Positions 24,677-33,747 of a stretch of DNA of 36,158 nucleotides are shown one piece after another. This DNA is from an uncultured Mucilaginibacter sp. Lineage in GTDB: Bacteria; Bacteroidota; Bacteroidia; Sphingobacteriales; Sphingobacteriaceae. The stretch covers positions 1 through 36,158 of the forward strand of contig CAISPD010000206.1 of assembly GCA_903887275.1 (NCBI GenBank), read 5' to 3'. Position 1 is the stretch's first letter, and each line of letters starts with the position of its first letter. The notes beneath the pieces are model-generated. The model searched no databases and had not been told where the DNA came from. It saw only the letters and a program-made list of their open reading frames with translations. Position numbers and translations under genes: made by a program.

Positions 24677-25945
24677 TTATTTGTCCAAGCTCGAATAGAT
24701 CACATTCTCAACTTTTTGAAAAAAGACACCGTAGGTATTAGGATTTTGCTGGGTCATGATAAGGCATATGAGGTGAGCTTTTGGGTCGGCCCAGTATGAG
24801 GAGCCATAATAGCCACCCCAACTGAACGAACCTTCGTTACGCGGGTTACGGTTGGCAGATTTGGCGCTGGTGATGCCAAAACCCAGTCCGAACCAGTCGG
24901 CACCGTTGTATGTAAAATCAAGTTGAGAGCTGGTCATTAATTGCACCGAACGGGGTGACAGGATGCGGTGACCGTTATAAATACCTCCATTCAGCATCAT
25001 TTGCAGAAATATGGCATAATCCCATGCGGTTGAACTTAAGCCTGCACCACCGGCAAAATAACCTTTTTTCATCAACGGATAATCCGGGTCGATATGCCTG
25101 AAGGTATGGTTCCATTTGATCACATTGTGCAGGGAGTCTTCGGTATAAACAGTGGTCAGCCTACCGGCTTTAAATGGAGGCAGATTAAAATAGGTATCGT
25201 TCATACCCAGGGGCTTGAAAATGTTTTTTGTTAGAAACTCTTCCAAACTTTGCTTGCTGATCACCTCGATCAGACAACCCAGCAAGTCGGAACCGAGGCT
25301 ATATTGCCATTTTTCACCGGGCTGGAACATCAGGGGCAGTTTAGCCAGGGCTTTCATCCGCTCCAGCAAGTTGGCATCAAAATAGCCCAGGCCAGATGGT
25401 ATTTTTGCTTTGGCATAGATGGCATTTGAGGTAGCTGAACCAATATCTGCATAACCAAGCCCTGAACTATGCGTTAGCAGGTCGCGAAAAGTGATACTTC
25501 GTTTGGCTGGTACCGTGGTGTAGGTGGTATCTGCTGCGTTATACTTATCAATTACACTTTGACTTTTGTATTCGGGAATAAAATCGCCGATCGGTTCATC
25601 GAGGTATATTTTGCCTTGCTCGTACAGGATCATAATGCCGACGCTGGTCAAGGCTTTAGTCTGACTCATAATGCGGAAAATAGCATCTTTAGGCATTGGC
25701 TTTTTGCTTTCCTTGTCCAAATAGCCATAGCCTTTCCATTGCACCAGCTGGTTATCTTTAATTAGTATGGTTACCACGCCATTAAGCTGGTTTTTATTGA
25801 TACCGTCGTTGATAATGCTATCGATCAAGCCGAGTTTCTTATAATCAACCCCGGGTAAGGTTTTGGAGAAAGTATTGATAAACTGGGCATGCACATGAGC
25901 GATCAGAAAGAAGGATAGCGCAAAAAGCAGGGATATTCTTTTCAT
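24677..25945 (-). CDS. Exported serine hydrolase, class C beta-lactamase/esterase family
   Basis: A 422-residue protein with a signal peptide (about 1-20, ending HVHA) and a penicillin-binding-like hydrolase domain. The nucleophile is in IMSQTKALTS (S94-x-x-K97), and YSLGSD supplies the Tyr of the second motif. HSSGLGY is the usual surface loop of these esterases. Members hydrolyse esters or peptides in the periplasm, and the natural substrate is rarely known. True beta-lactamase activity should not be assumed. It is the last gene of the minus-strand sugar-related run, separated from the GH20 gene by two palindromic repeats, so it may be a separate unit. Confidence 0.88.
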   Translation of the reverse strand: MKRISLLFALSFFLIAHVHAQFINTFSKTLPGVDYKKLGLIDSIINDGINKNQLNGVVTILIKDNQLVQWKGYGYLDKESKKPMPKDAIFRIMSQTKALTSVGIMILYEQGKIYLDEPIGDFIPEYKSQSVIDKYNAADTTYTTVPAKRSITFRDLLTHSSGLGYADIGSATSNAIYAKAKIPSGLGYFDANLLERMKALAKLPLMFQPGEKWQYSLGSDLLGCLIEVISKQSLEEFLTKNIFKPLGMNDTYFNLPPFKAGRLTTVYTEDSLHNVIKWNHTFRHIDPDYPLMKKGYFAGGAGLSSTAWDYAIFLQMMLNGGIYNGHRILSPRSVQLMTSSQLDFTYNGADWFGLGFGITSAKSANRNPRNEGSFSWGGYYGSSYWADPKAHLICLIMTQQNPNTYGVFFQKVENVIYSSLDK

Positions 25946-26009
25946 TGGTTTGGTAATTGGTTATTCTAAGATAAGATTATTTGATATATGCGAACAAGGC
26001 TAAATAAAT

Positions 26010-26159
26010 ATGTCATTTCGAGGGAGCGTAAAAGGCTGTGAATGGGGTGCGACCGTGAAAACTTAAACGCTTTCCCTTGTATGCGCTTTATGCTTATTTG
26101 ATAAGTTTTCTCCTCGCGCCTATTAAGTGTCCCAGCCCACTGCTCGTTCGAAATGACAT
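26010..26159. repeat. 150-bp palindromic repeat, copy B
   Basis: The tips are ATGTCATTTCGA (26010-26021) and TTCGAAATGACAT (26147-26159), with an inner pair GAAAACTTA / TAAGTTTTCTCC. The whole unit can fold into a long hairpin in either strand. It is directly followed by copy C with the shared spacer TTAAAGTACAACA, so B and C are a tandem duplication. Confidence 0.85.
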
Positions 26160-26175
26160 CTTAAAGTACAACACC

Positions 26176-26324
26176 ATGTCATTTCGAGAGAGCTAAAAGG
26201 CTGTGAAAGGGCCGCGACAGAGAAAACTTATACGCTTTGACTTGCATATGCTTTATGCCTGTTTGATAAGTTTTCTCCTCGCGCCTACCCAGTGTTCCAG
26301 CCCACTGCTCATTCGAAATGACAT
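26176..26324. repeat. 150-bp palindromic repeat, copy C
   Basis: Near-identical to copy B, with tips ATGTCATTTCGA and TTCGAAATGACAT. It is followed by the same TTAAAGTACAACA spacer seen after copy B. Together B and C fill most of the 458-base space between the serine hydrolase and GH20 genes. Confidence 0.85.
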
Positions 26325-26348
26325 TTTAAAGTACAACATCGCGTCCAA

Positions 26349-26378
26349 TAAAAAAGCTCCATGCCATTGACATGAAGC
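26349..26378 (-). terminator. Intrinsic terminator of the GH20 gene
   Basis: On the minus strand GCTTCATG (26378-26371) pairs with CATGGAGC (26363-26356), eight base pairs with one G-U and a seven-base loop, followed by TTTTTTATTGG. It lies 26 bases after the GH20 stop. Confidence 0.85.
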
Positions 26379-26403
26379 CTCTATAGATCAGTTAAAACAA
26401 ATA

Positions 26404-28338
26404 TTATTCGTCATCATAATTTCTGCGGAAAGCTCTTTTCTTTAACTCTTCCTGAGTGATCGTCAGCATACGGCCAACGGGTTTGCCGTCGCGGTAGGTG
26501 ATGACGCGGAGTTGGAACGCTTCCTTCGGTACCAGCAGGGATGAGGTATATTTCGGATAGAAACTATCAGGGTAAGAGTTATCAAAAGAATAATGAATAT
26601 CCAGACCCTTAACCTCGGTTTCAAGGGTAACCTGCAGGGTACTATCGGGCATAGCATGAACGGTAAAGATCGGGTCATAAACACTCGGTGCGTATTTGAT
26701 CTCGGCTACGTTGAAACGGTCGAAATGCTTTTCAACCCTGCCAAAGAAATCGTCCCAGTTCTTTTTTGATTTAGGCGACCACAGGTCTTCCGATATCGCA
26801 AATGCCCTTGGCCAGGTCATGTATTCCAGGTGGCGAACATTGTAAACCTGCTCGGTCCATAAATTAGCCTGACCGCCGATGATCAGTTTTGAATTGACAC
26901 TATCAGGTACAGGGTCAAACTTATAGGCTTTGCTCAGGCGCAATGTAGCATATACACGCGGTTCAACAATTGGGTCGGCCTGCATATAATCGAGGTATGC
27001 AAAATCAGTCGGACTCATAACTACTTCGTGTCCCATTTTAGCAGCTTGTATGCCGCCTTTCATACCACGCCAGCTCATTACAATGGCATCCGGCGCTAAG
27101 CCGCCTTCCAGGATCTCGTCCCAGCCCAGGAATTTTTTGCCTTTTGATTCCACGATCTTTTCAACCTTTTTCTCAAAATAGGCCTGAACTTCCTCCTGGG
27201 TTTTAAGACCCTCTCGTTGCATTAGCGCTTTAACTGAATCGCTCTTCTCCCAAAAGTTTTTGGCACACTCGTCGCCGCCCATATGGATATAACCAAATGG
27301 GAAAAGTTTGGCTACTTCAGTCAATACTTTATCCAAAAACACATAAACCTTTGGATTAGCAGGACAAAGTGTGTTATCAACGCCGGCTTTGATCCCGTCT
27401 TTGGTAAAATTCATAAACTGCTCGCCAGAGCGCACCTGGTAATGGTCGGCTCCGGGGGTGCATGATAATTCAGGATAGGCAACAACGGCTGCCAAACTGT
27501 GACCGGGAACGTCAATTTCTGGCAGGATATCCATAAAATGGCCCTTGGCATAGGCAACCAATTCGCGGATATCATCCTGCGTATAAAAACCACCATAGTT
27601 GCGGGCTTCGTCAGGTTTTGGAGCCGGGAAATTGCCGAAATAACCCACTTTTTTGACATTATAGGCACCAACAGTAGTCAGTCTCGGCAAACTCTTGATC
27701 TCGATGCGCCATCCTTCATCGTCTGTAAGGTGCAGGTGAAGCAGGTTATATTTGTACTTCGCCATATGATCGATGTATTGTTCCACTTCGGCTTTGGTAA
27801 AGAAATGGCGCGCCACATCAAACATTAATCCGCGCCACTTGAAACGTGGATAATCGGTTATATCTACATAAGGCACTTCCCAGGTTACGCCCTCAACATG
27901 TTTGTTACTTAAAATTTCTTTGGGAAGCAACTGCAACAGGGTTTGAACGCCGTAAAACAAACCTGCTGCTTTGTTTGCACGGATCACTATGCCTTTTTTG
28001 CCGGAAGAAAGATAATAACCTTCGTTACCGATCACCGTGTCTGCCGATTTGTTCAGGATCAATCTGATCGTCGCATTTGGCGAGTTGCCTGATACTGAAA
28101 CATGGATACCTGCAGGCACCGAAATACCTTTCAGGGCTGCTATAGCTTCTTTCATTTCTGGCCCAGCAGGACTGGATACCACGATGTATTTTGGCAGTAC
28201 AAACTCGCCTTCATTTTGGGTGATACTTACCGGCTCCGGAATTATCGCTATGTGATGTTCCTTTGGCGTTTGGGCAAAGGCTGGCATGCTAAGCGCACAA
28301 CAACATAACAGCCCTAAGACTTTCTTTAATTTATTCAT
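26404..28338 (-). CDS. Beta-N-acetylhexosaminidase, GH20, exported
   Basis: A 644-residue protein with signal peptide (about 1-23, AFAQ). An N-terminal GH20b domain (IIPEPVSITQNEGEF) is followed by the GH20 TIM barrel starting FKWRGLMFDVARHFF, with the catalytic pair D356-E357 in HMGGDECAKNFW and later WRGMKGG and GGQANLWTEQV. A short C-terminal chitobiase-like domain (about 560-630) carries YSFDNSYPDSF. The enzyme removes terminal GlcNAc or GalNAc from glycans by substrate-assisted catalysis in the periplasm or at the outer membrane. It is in the minus-strand sugar run with its own terminator. Confidence 0.95.
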   Translation of the reverse strand: MNKLKKVLGLLCCCALSMPAFAQTPKEHHIAIIPEPVSITQNEGEFVLPKYIVVSSPAGPEMKEAIAALKGISVPAGIHVSVSGNSPNATIRLILNKSADTVIGNEGYYLSSGKKGIVIRANKAAGLFYGVQTLLQLLPKEILSNKHVEGVTWEVPYVDITDYPRFKWRGLMFDVARHFFTKAEVEQYIDHMAKYKYNLLHLHLTDDEGWRIEIKSLPRLTTVGAYNVKKVGYFGNFPAPKPDEARNYGGFYTQDDIRELVAYAKGHFMDILPEIDVPGHSLAAVVAYPELSCTPGADHYQVRSGEQFMNFTKDGIKAGVDNTLCPANPKVYVFLDKVLTEVAKLFPFGYIHMGGDECAKNFWEKSDSVKALMQREGLKTQEEVQAYFEKKVEKIVESKGKKFLGWDEILEGGLAPDAIVMSWRGMKGGIQAAKMGHEVVMSPTDFAYLDYMQADPIVEPRVYATLRLSKAYKFDPVPDSVNSKLIIGGQANLWTEQVYNVRHLEYMTWPRAFAISEDLWSPKSKKNWDDFFGRVEKHFDRFNVAEIKYAPSVYDPIFTVHAMPDSTLQVTLETEVKGLDIHYSFDNSYPDSFYPKYTSSLLVPKEAFQLRVITYRDGKPVGRMLTITQEELKKRAFRRNYDDE

Positions 28339-28465
28339 TTTTGAAAAGGATTTTAAATTGGGTAACCGGATGCAAATTAGAATTTCTGCGCGAAAAATGA
28401 AACGTTTTTATAAGAAGCTATTGTAACTTTTTAAAAATATTTCAAATCTTCTTCATTCCACTGTT

Positions 28466-28547
28466 AACTCTGTTCCTTCTCTGTGCGCTCTGTGGTTCAA
28501 TTTTTAACCACAAAGGACACAGAGAGTTTACAAAGGGACACAGAGAA
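28466..28547. repeat. Cargo-less ACCACAGAG-type inverted repeat
   Basis: CTCTGTGCGCTCTGTGGTT (about 28479-28497) faces TAACCACAAAGGACACAGAG (28505-28524) across a short spacer. Further CTCTGTT and GGGACACAGAG units lie outside. These are the same motifs as the arms of the GxxExxY element at 9073-9539, but here they are joined with no gene between them. It lies between the ThuA and GH20 genes. Confidence 0.75.
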
Positions 28548-28556
28548 TTGTATTTG

Positions 28557-29291
28557 TTATTTACCTTTCCCCATGGCGTATTTGATACCACCCAGCAGGT
28601 GTTTCAAATAAAGCGGATCTGCAAAGGACTCGTTTGTATGGCCAAGTTCGGTATAGAAAGCGCGACCGCCATCATATTCGTGGTACCAGGCCATAGGATG
28701 AAAATCGCCATTCTCGCCACCGGTATAGCTTTTTTCATCAATCGTTATCAACCAATGCAGGTTGTTGGCGATGTATTTATAATTATACCATTCATCAAAT
28801 CTTTTCCACTCGGCGGGCAGGTGTTTGGTGGCAATAAAAGTATTATCAACTATATGCAAAACGGCGTCTTGCTGTTTAGGGTGACTTTTAAAATAAGCGC
28901 CTACCAGGTCACCGTACCATTCCCAGTCGTACTCTGTATCCGTAGCGGCATGCACGCCTACAAAGCCCCCACCCGATTCTATATATTTTTCGAAAGCATC
29001 CTGTTGAGCCTGATTTAAAACATTACCTGTTGTGCTGAGAAAAATAACAGCAGCATATTTTTTCAGATTCTTGGTGTTAAATTTAGTAGCATCGGTAGTT
29101 GTGTCTACGTCAAATCCATTTTCTTTGCCCAGTTTGATCACCGCCGGCACAGCAACTGCGATGGATTCATGATGATACCCGGCAGTTTTGCTGAATACCA
29201 GTACTTTTGGGTTAGCCATTGCTATGCCGAAACATACCGAACTGATCAGCAATACGATCAGTGTTGCTTTTAGATATACGAACGTTTTCAT
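28557..29291 (-). CDS. ThuA-like domain protein, exported
   Basis: A 244-residue protein with a signal peptide (about 1-26) followed by a ThuA/glutamine-amidotransferase-like fold. VLVFSKTAGYHHESI starts the domain, and GGGFVGVHAATDTEYDWEWYGDLVGAYFKSHP contains the characteristic His residues and replaces the classical nucleophile elbow. WYNY and the C-terminal GRAFYTELGHTNESF are also typical. Homologues are found in sugar-utilisation loci together with DUF1080 and Gfo/Idh/MocA genes, as here. The reaction is not firmly established. Confidence 0.9.
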   Translation of the reverse strand: MKTFVYLKATLIVLLISSVCFGIAMANPKVLVFSKTAGYHHESIAVAVPAVIKLGKENGFDVDTTTDATKFNTKNLKKYAAVIFLSTTGNVLNQAQQDAFEKYIESGGGFVGVHAATDTEYDWEWYGDLVGAYFKSHPKQQDAVLHIVDNTFIATKHLPAEWKRFDEWYNYKYIANNLHWLITIDEKSYTGGENGDFHPMAWYHEYDGGRAFYTELGHTNESFADPLYLKHLLGGIKYAMGKGK

Positions 29292-29379
29292 TTTTATTGG
29301 TGATTAAGTTAAATTAACTACACGTTATATTTTTTAGGATGATAAATAAAAGCCGTCGGGCGGTTACTTGCGCCATGTT

Positions 29380-29435
29380 TAAGTTTTCTCTACGCCCCAG
29401 CGCTCTCCTGCCCCCACAGCTCGTTCGAAATGACA
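29380..29435. repeat. 150-bp palindromic repeat, right half only (copy D1)
   Basis: Only the right part is present: AAGTTTTCTCTACGCCCC continuing to CTCGTTCGAAATGACAT, which ends at 29435. The left arm is missing, so this is a truncated copy. It stands 18 bases before the complete copy D2. Confidence 0.7.
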
Positions 29436-29453
29436 TTTTGTTTAGCCAAAACC

Positions 29454-29603
29454 ATGTCATTTCGAGGGAGCAGAAGAGGTAATGAAAGGGCTGCGACCGA
29501 GAAACCTTTTAGTTTTCGCTTTGCAGTCACATTCTGCCTATTTGATAAGTTTTCTCCTCGCCCCTTCGCACGTTTCCAACCCCCAGCTCGTTCGAAATGA
29601 CAT
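29454..29603. repeat. 150-bp palindromic repeat, copy D2
   Basis: The tips are ATGTCATTTCGA and TTCGAAATGACAT, with an internal GATAAGTTTTCTCCTCGC. With D1 it occupies most of the 347-base space between the ThuA and GMC genes. Nothing else is seen there. Confidence 0.85.
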
Positions 29604-29638
29604 CGTTTTTTTCTCATTTCGCAATTGACACTTCGCAA

Positions 29639-31354
29639 TCAAATATTTCCCTTCTTCAATTCCTCAACGGCAAAATTAGCTGCGCGGGCAGTCATGGCCA
29701 TATAGGTAAGGGAAGGATTCTGACAGGCTGATGAAGTCATCATCGCACCATCGGTCACAAATACGTTTTTGGCATCCCAAACCTGGTTATGTTCATTGAG
29801 TACCGAAGTTTTTGGATCGCGACCCATACGGGCAGAACCCATTTCGTGGATACCATCACCAATATTATGACCATTATCCCAGGTGTTTATGTTTTTAACA
29901 CCTGCACTTTCCAGCATGGCTTTTGCTTCAGCAACGATGTCTTTACGCATCTTTTTCTCGTTATCGCGGATAACAGCATCCATGGCCAATATGGGGAGAC
30001 CCCATTTGTCTTTATGTTCATGGTCTAAACTGATCTTATTGTCGTGATAAGGCAGTAATTCGCCAAAACCACCAATACCCATGCTCCATTGTCCGGGTTC
30101 CGTTAACTCATCTTTAAATTTGCCGCCAATACTTAATTCGGCCACCTCTCTGCTCCAACCACTCCTGCTTGCACCACCCTGGTAACCAAAGCCACGGAGG
30201 TAATCGCGTTTATCGCCAAACAGATTGGCGAAACGCACCACGTAAACGCCATTCGGCCTGCGACCGAAATAGTATTTATCATCATAACCTTCCACGATAC
30301 CGCTTGCTCCGAGGTTATAATGGTGATCCATAATATTATGACCGAGTTCACCGCTACTGCTGCCTAGACCATCTGGCCATATATCAGTAGCCGAATTCAT
30401 CAGCACCCAGGCACTGTTGAGCGCCGAAGCATTAACAAACACGATTTTGGCATGAAATTCATAAGTCTGATTAGTTTCTGCATCCAGCACCTCAACGCCG
30501 GTTGCCTTTTTGGTGTCTTTATCGTAAAGTATTTTTGTGACGATAGAAAATGGTCGCACTGTAAGATTACCTGTCTTCATCGCAGCCGGTAAGGTTGACG
30601 ACTGTGTGCTGAAATAGGCACCAAAAGGGCATCCCTCCCAGCAACGATTACGAAATTGGCAATTGGTACGTCCTTCGATCGGTGCGGTAAGGTTGGCTGA
30701 GCGGCCGATGATCATGTGGCGAGAGCCCTTAAAGCTCTGCTTAATGCGCGCAGCTACATCTTTTTCGACACAATTGAGTTGCATTGCCGGTAAAAAATGA
30801 CCGTCGGGTAATTGTTCTAATCCTTCCAAAGAGCCATTTACTCCAATAAATTTTTCAACGTGATCATACCAGGGCGCAATATCTTTATAGCGGATGGGCC
30901 AATCTATAGCCCAGCCATCTTTCAGGTTGGCTTCAAAGTCGTGGTCGCTCCAGCGGTAGCTTTGCCTGCCCCAAAGCAGCGATCGCCCACCCAACTGGTA
31001 CGAACGCCACCAGTTAAATGGCTTAATTTCGGTATATGGTGCATCTTTATCATTGGCCCAATAATCAATTATCGGCTCATAGGCACCCCAGTTACGGGCT
31101 ATGTACCCGTGATTTTTTTTCTGTTCAGTTGTAATTCTACCCCGATGTTCAAACTCCCAGGGATGCTTGGTTGCTGTTTTATAATCCTTGATATGCTCAA
31201 AATTCCGACCGCGCTCCAGCATTATCGTTTTCAGTCCAAGCTCGGTAAGTTCTTTAGCGGCCCATCCCCCGCTGATACCCGAACCGATGACAATAGCATC
31301 GTAAGTGTTTTGCGATTTCGCTTTGTTGTTGACGTTTAGAGAATCTATTGCCAT
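29639..31354 (-). CDS. GMC-family FAD oxidoreductase
   Basis: A 571-residue protein. The FAD-binding Rossmann motif is VIGSGISGGWAAKEL near residues 22-36, followed by the GMC pattern and the substrate segment WGRQSYRWSD. IHEMGSARMG and the C-terminal DGAMMTSSACQNPSLTYMAMTARAA carry the active-site region. A Cys-rich stretch CQFRNRCWEGCPFGAYFS near 230-247 is typical of the gluconate-2-dehydrogenase-large-subunit-like group. No signal peptide is present; such enzymes are often exported with a Tat-bearing small subunit, which is not in this window. It probably oxidises a sugar hydroxyl, possibly C3, in the sugar run. Confidence 0.92.
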   Translation of the reverse strand: MAIDSLNVNNKAKSQNTYDAIVIGSGISGGWAAKELTELGLKTIMLERGRNFEHIKDYKTATKHPWEFEHRGRITTEQKKNHGYIARNWGAYEPIIDYWANDKDAPYTEIKPFNWWRSYQLGGRSLLWGRQSYRWSDHDFEANLKDGWAIDWPIRYKDIAPWYDHVEKFIGVNGSLEGLEQLPDGHFLPAMQLNCVEKDVAARIKQSFKGSRHMIIGRSANLTAPIEGRTNCQFRNRCWEGCPFGAYFSTQSSTLPAAMKTGNLTVRPFSIVTKILYDKDTKKATGVEVLDAETNQTYEFHAKIVFVNASALNSAWVLMNSATDIWPDGLGSSSGELGHNIMDHHYNLGASGIVEGYDDKYYFGRRPNGVYVVRFANLFGDKRDYLRGFGYQGGASRSGWSREVAELSIGGKFKDELTEPGQWSMGIGGFGELLPYHDNKISLDHEHKDKWGLPILAMDAVIRDNEKKMRKDIVAEAKAMLESAGVKNINTWDNGHNIGDGIHEMGSARMGRDPKTSVLNEHNQVWDAKNVFVTDGAMMTSSACQNPSLTYMAMTARAANFAVEELKKGNI

Positions 31355-31394
31355 GATATTAGGTTTTGTAATTGGTTATCCAATTTATAAAATA

Positions 31395-31460
31395 TTTGTT
31401 TGAATCGCAGATTTAAGGTGCATTTTATGATTTCACTGATTTTTAGCGGATTTGATTCTA
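31395..31460. repeat. Intergenic GATTT-rich repeat
   Basis: GAATCGCAGATTTAAGG is followed by TTTATGATTTCACTGATTTT and GCGGATTTGATTC, and the outer GAATC/GATTC make a weak inverted repeat. It is related to the moaD-moaE spacer at 18881-18940. Confidence 0.5.
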
Positions 31461-31473
31461 CCAATCGCTAAAT

Positions 31474-32880
31474 TCATTTAATCGTTTTCAGGTCTTTAAT
31501 CTTTATACTCCTGAAATTTACCTCAAAACCATGATCCTGTAACAGAATATGACCTTCTTTCGCTTCCCCGAAATTTTTCCAGATCACATATTTGCTGATG
31601 GCTACCAGGTCTTTAAATTCTTTTGATCCGCGTTCATATTCCAAAACTTTGATGCCATTAAGGTAATGCTCCACATGATTATTAGGATACACAATAATCC
31701 GTCCTGTGTTCCAGGCACCAATCGGGCGAACGAAACGGGGCGGTTTATTGGATGGGATCAGATCATAAAGCGAGGCCAGGGTTCGGTCGCCATTACGGCC
31801 CAGTTTTGCATCAGGGTGTACCAGGTCGTCTAATATCTGGTACTCCAACCCAATGGCCGATTGCCCATGCGTATCTTCCTGAAGTGTAACAAAATACTTG
31901 ACGCCGCTGTTGGCTCCGGTACTCATCCTGAACTCGAACGACAGATCGAACGAACTGAATTGTTCATTGGTTACGATATCCCCTACATTGGCCGATTCTC
32001 CGCCAGCCGATCCTAATATAGTCAGCGTACCATCGCGCACTATCCAGCCATTGGGCTTGGTTGGAAACGCTGGGCTGGTAGCACCCCGCCAGCCAGCATT
32101 TGTTTTACCGTCGAAAAGCAGTCGCCAGCCATTCTCTTTCTCATAATCGGTCAAATGGTTTGAAACATAGTTAACCACAAAAACCCCTGGCGGAAATGGC
32201 GTTGGCTTAAGATCAATTGTATTGATGCGGATATTTTTAAAATAGAATTTTTTGCCGGCATCTTCGGGTTTATAAACCGCATGTACCTGCAGACCGATAA
32301 AGCCCCGGGCATCAATCGTATCCACCACATCGGCAGCAGCAACGCCATTTACCCAGGTTTTAGTTTCGTTGCCAATACATTCGATATGGTAATGGTTCCA
32401 TTCGCCCTGCTTAAAGGCATATTGCCCTTTTGGATTATATTGCATGGTGTACAACCAATCGCGGCGGGCTTCATCCTCTATGCCGCCCGACCATCGGCGA
32501 TCGGATGGGTCAACTTCTACCTGTTTGCCATAAACCTTGCCGATACCATCATTGCCAAAGGGGTCGAGGTGACTGCGTACCTGTACTCCCGAATTGCTTA
32601 CCGGGCTTTCAAGTTTTATGTCAAGTTCAAGCACAAAATCACCATACTCTTTTTCAGTTACCAGGAACGAGTTATGAGGCTCTACAACCGAAGTTCCAAC
32701 GATCATCCCGTATTGTACAGCATAGCCTGCAGAGCCTGTCGCTTGTTTCCATCCGTTGAGCGTTTTTCCATCAAATAAACTAACCCAGTTGTTCACTGGC
32801 TTTTTTTTGGTTTGCGCAGATGAAGTCAACAGTAAAACAGAAAACAATAGAGTTGTAAAAAGCCAATAGTTTCTTTTCAT
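31474..32880 (-). CDS. Double DUF1080 (3-keto-disaccharide hydrolase family) protein, exported
   Basis: A 468-residue protein from the ATG at 32880 with signal peptide (about 1-24). It contains two copies of the DUF1080 jelly-roll domain, the first starting WVSLFDGKTLNGWKQ near residue 33 and the second WRLLFDGKTNAGWRG near residue 255. Each shows the usual inner strand pattern (FVLELDIKLESPVSNSGVQVRS; FDLSFEFRMSTGANSGVKYF). PF06439 proteins are known as 3-keto-glycoside hydrolases and glycan-binding domains. Two full domains in one chain suggest one catalytic and one binding module, or avidity. It lies 8 bases after the TIM-barrel gene stop. Confidence 0.92.
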   Translation of the reverse strand: MKRNYWLFTTLLFSVLLLTSSAQTKKKPVNNWVSLFDGKTLNGWKQATGSAGYAVQYGMIVGTSVVEPHNSFLVTEKEYGDFVLELDIKLESPVSNSGVQVRSHLDPFGNDGIGKVYGKQVEVDPSDRRWSGGIEDEARRDWLYTMQYNPKGQYAFKQGEWNHYHIECIGNETKTWVNGVAAADVVDTIDARGFIGLQVHAVYKPEDAGKKFYFKNIRINTIDLKPTPFPPGVFVVNYVSNHLTDYEKENGWRLLFDGKTNAGWRGATSPAFPTKPNGWIVRDGTLTILGSAGGESANVGDIVTNEQFSSFDLSFEFRMSTGANSGVKYFVTLQEDTHGQSAIGLEYQILDDLVHPDAKLGRNGDRTLASLYDLIPSNKPPRFVRPIGAWNTGRIIVYPNNHVEHYLNGIKVLEYERGSKEFKDLVAISKYVIWKNFGEAKEGHILLQDHGFEVNFRSIKIKDLKTIK

Positions 32881-32888
32881 GATCAAGG

Positions 32889-33740
32889 TTATTGTGTCAG
32901 ACTTTTAAGGTAAGCGATGCTTTGTGGTACCTGGATAAGTACGTTTGAACTCTCGTCTTCCAGGTAATAATGTTTAATTCCCGCACGTTCGGCTGCTTTA
33001 AGAATAGATGGCAAATCGATCTGACCGGTACCTAAAACTACATCGTTATCCTGCGGGGTACCGCCCGACAAATTCCCCCTTGGTACACCTTTTTTCAGAT
33101 CTTTAAGGTGCAGCGCGCGGCAGCGGCTCCCGTATTTGTTCAAAATAACTTCAGGATCCTGTCCGGGCAGAAAAGCCCAAAGTATATCCAGTTCAAAACT
33201 CACGTATAACGGATTGGTTTTGGTGACGATATAATCAAACAAGGTACCCTGTTCGTAAGGTTGAAATTCAAAACCATGTTCATGGTAAATAAATGTCAAG
33301 CCATATTGTTCTTTTAAAATCTTTCCGATACGGTTAAAATCAGCTACCGCACTTTTCGCTTCTTCCAATGTCAAAGCGCCTTTATGTGGCATACCAGCAA
33401 CCCTAACGTATTGCGCTCCCAGCGTTTTGGCATTTTGTACTACCTCCTCTGTTTTATTTAGCAGATCGTCATAACTTACCCCAAATGACGAGCACTGTAT
33501 ACCGCGCTCATCCAGCAAGGCTTTCAGTTCGGCAGCTGTTTTGCCAAAAAGACTCGAAAATTCCATGTCTTTAAATCCCAAAGCTTTGATGCTGTCAAGG
33601 GTAGCAGGCATATCTTTCGAAAGAAAATTGCGGTAAGTATAAGAAACCAGCCCGGGCTGCCCAGGAAACAGTGGCTTTCCTTTTTGCGCGGAGACAGAAA
33701 GCACAGCAACCAGAAACAATAATACCAATTTAACTTTCAT
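32889..33740 (-). CDS. Sugar phosphate isomerase/epimerase-like TIM-barrel protein, exported
   Basis: A 283-residue protein. The ATG at 33740 begins a clear signal peptide (KLVLLFLVAVLSVSAQ), so the longer ORF starting at 33779 is not used. The xylose-isomerase-like barrel shows LGFKDMEFSSLFG, YVRVAGMPHKGALTLEEAK, FIYHEHGFEFQPYEQGTLFDYI with metal-binding His and Glu, SFELDILWAFLPGQDPEVILNKYG and HLKDLKKG. The enzyme probably isomerises or epimerises a keto-sugar in the periplasm. It begins 7 bases after the Gfo/Idh/MocA stop. Confidence 0.92.
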   Translation of the reverse strand: MKVKLVLLFLVAVLSVSAQKGKPLFPGQPGLVSYTYRNFLSKDMPATLDSIKALGFKDMEFSSLFGKTAAELKALLDERGIQCSSFGVSYDDLLNKTEEVVQNAKTLGAQYVRVAGMPHKGALTLEEAKSAVADFNRIGKILKEQYGLTFIYHEHGFEFQPYEQGTLFDYIVTKTNPLYVSFELDILWAFLPGQDPEVILNKYGSRCRALHLKDLKKGVPRGNLSGGTPQDNDVVLGTGQIDLPSILKAAERAGIKHYYLEDESSNVLIQVPQSIAYLKSLTQ

Positions 33741-33747
33741 GACGTCA

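Noticed and set aside
24410..24799. A 129-codon plus-strand ORF downstream of the serine hydrolase
   Set aside because: It runs through palindromic repeat copy A and into the antisense of the serine hydrolase 3' end.
29390..29638. An 82-codon minus-strand ORF between ThuA and GMC genes
   Set aside because: Its text (CHFERAGGWKRAKGRGEN and similar) is the translation of the palindromic repeat copies.
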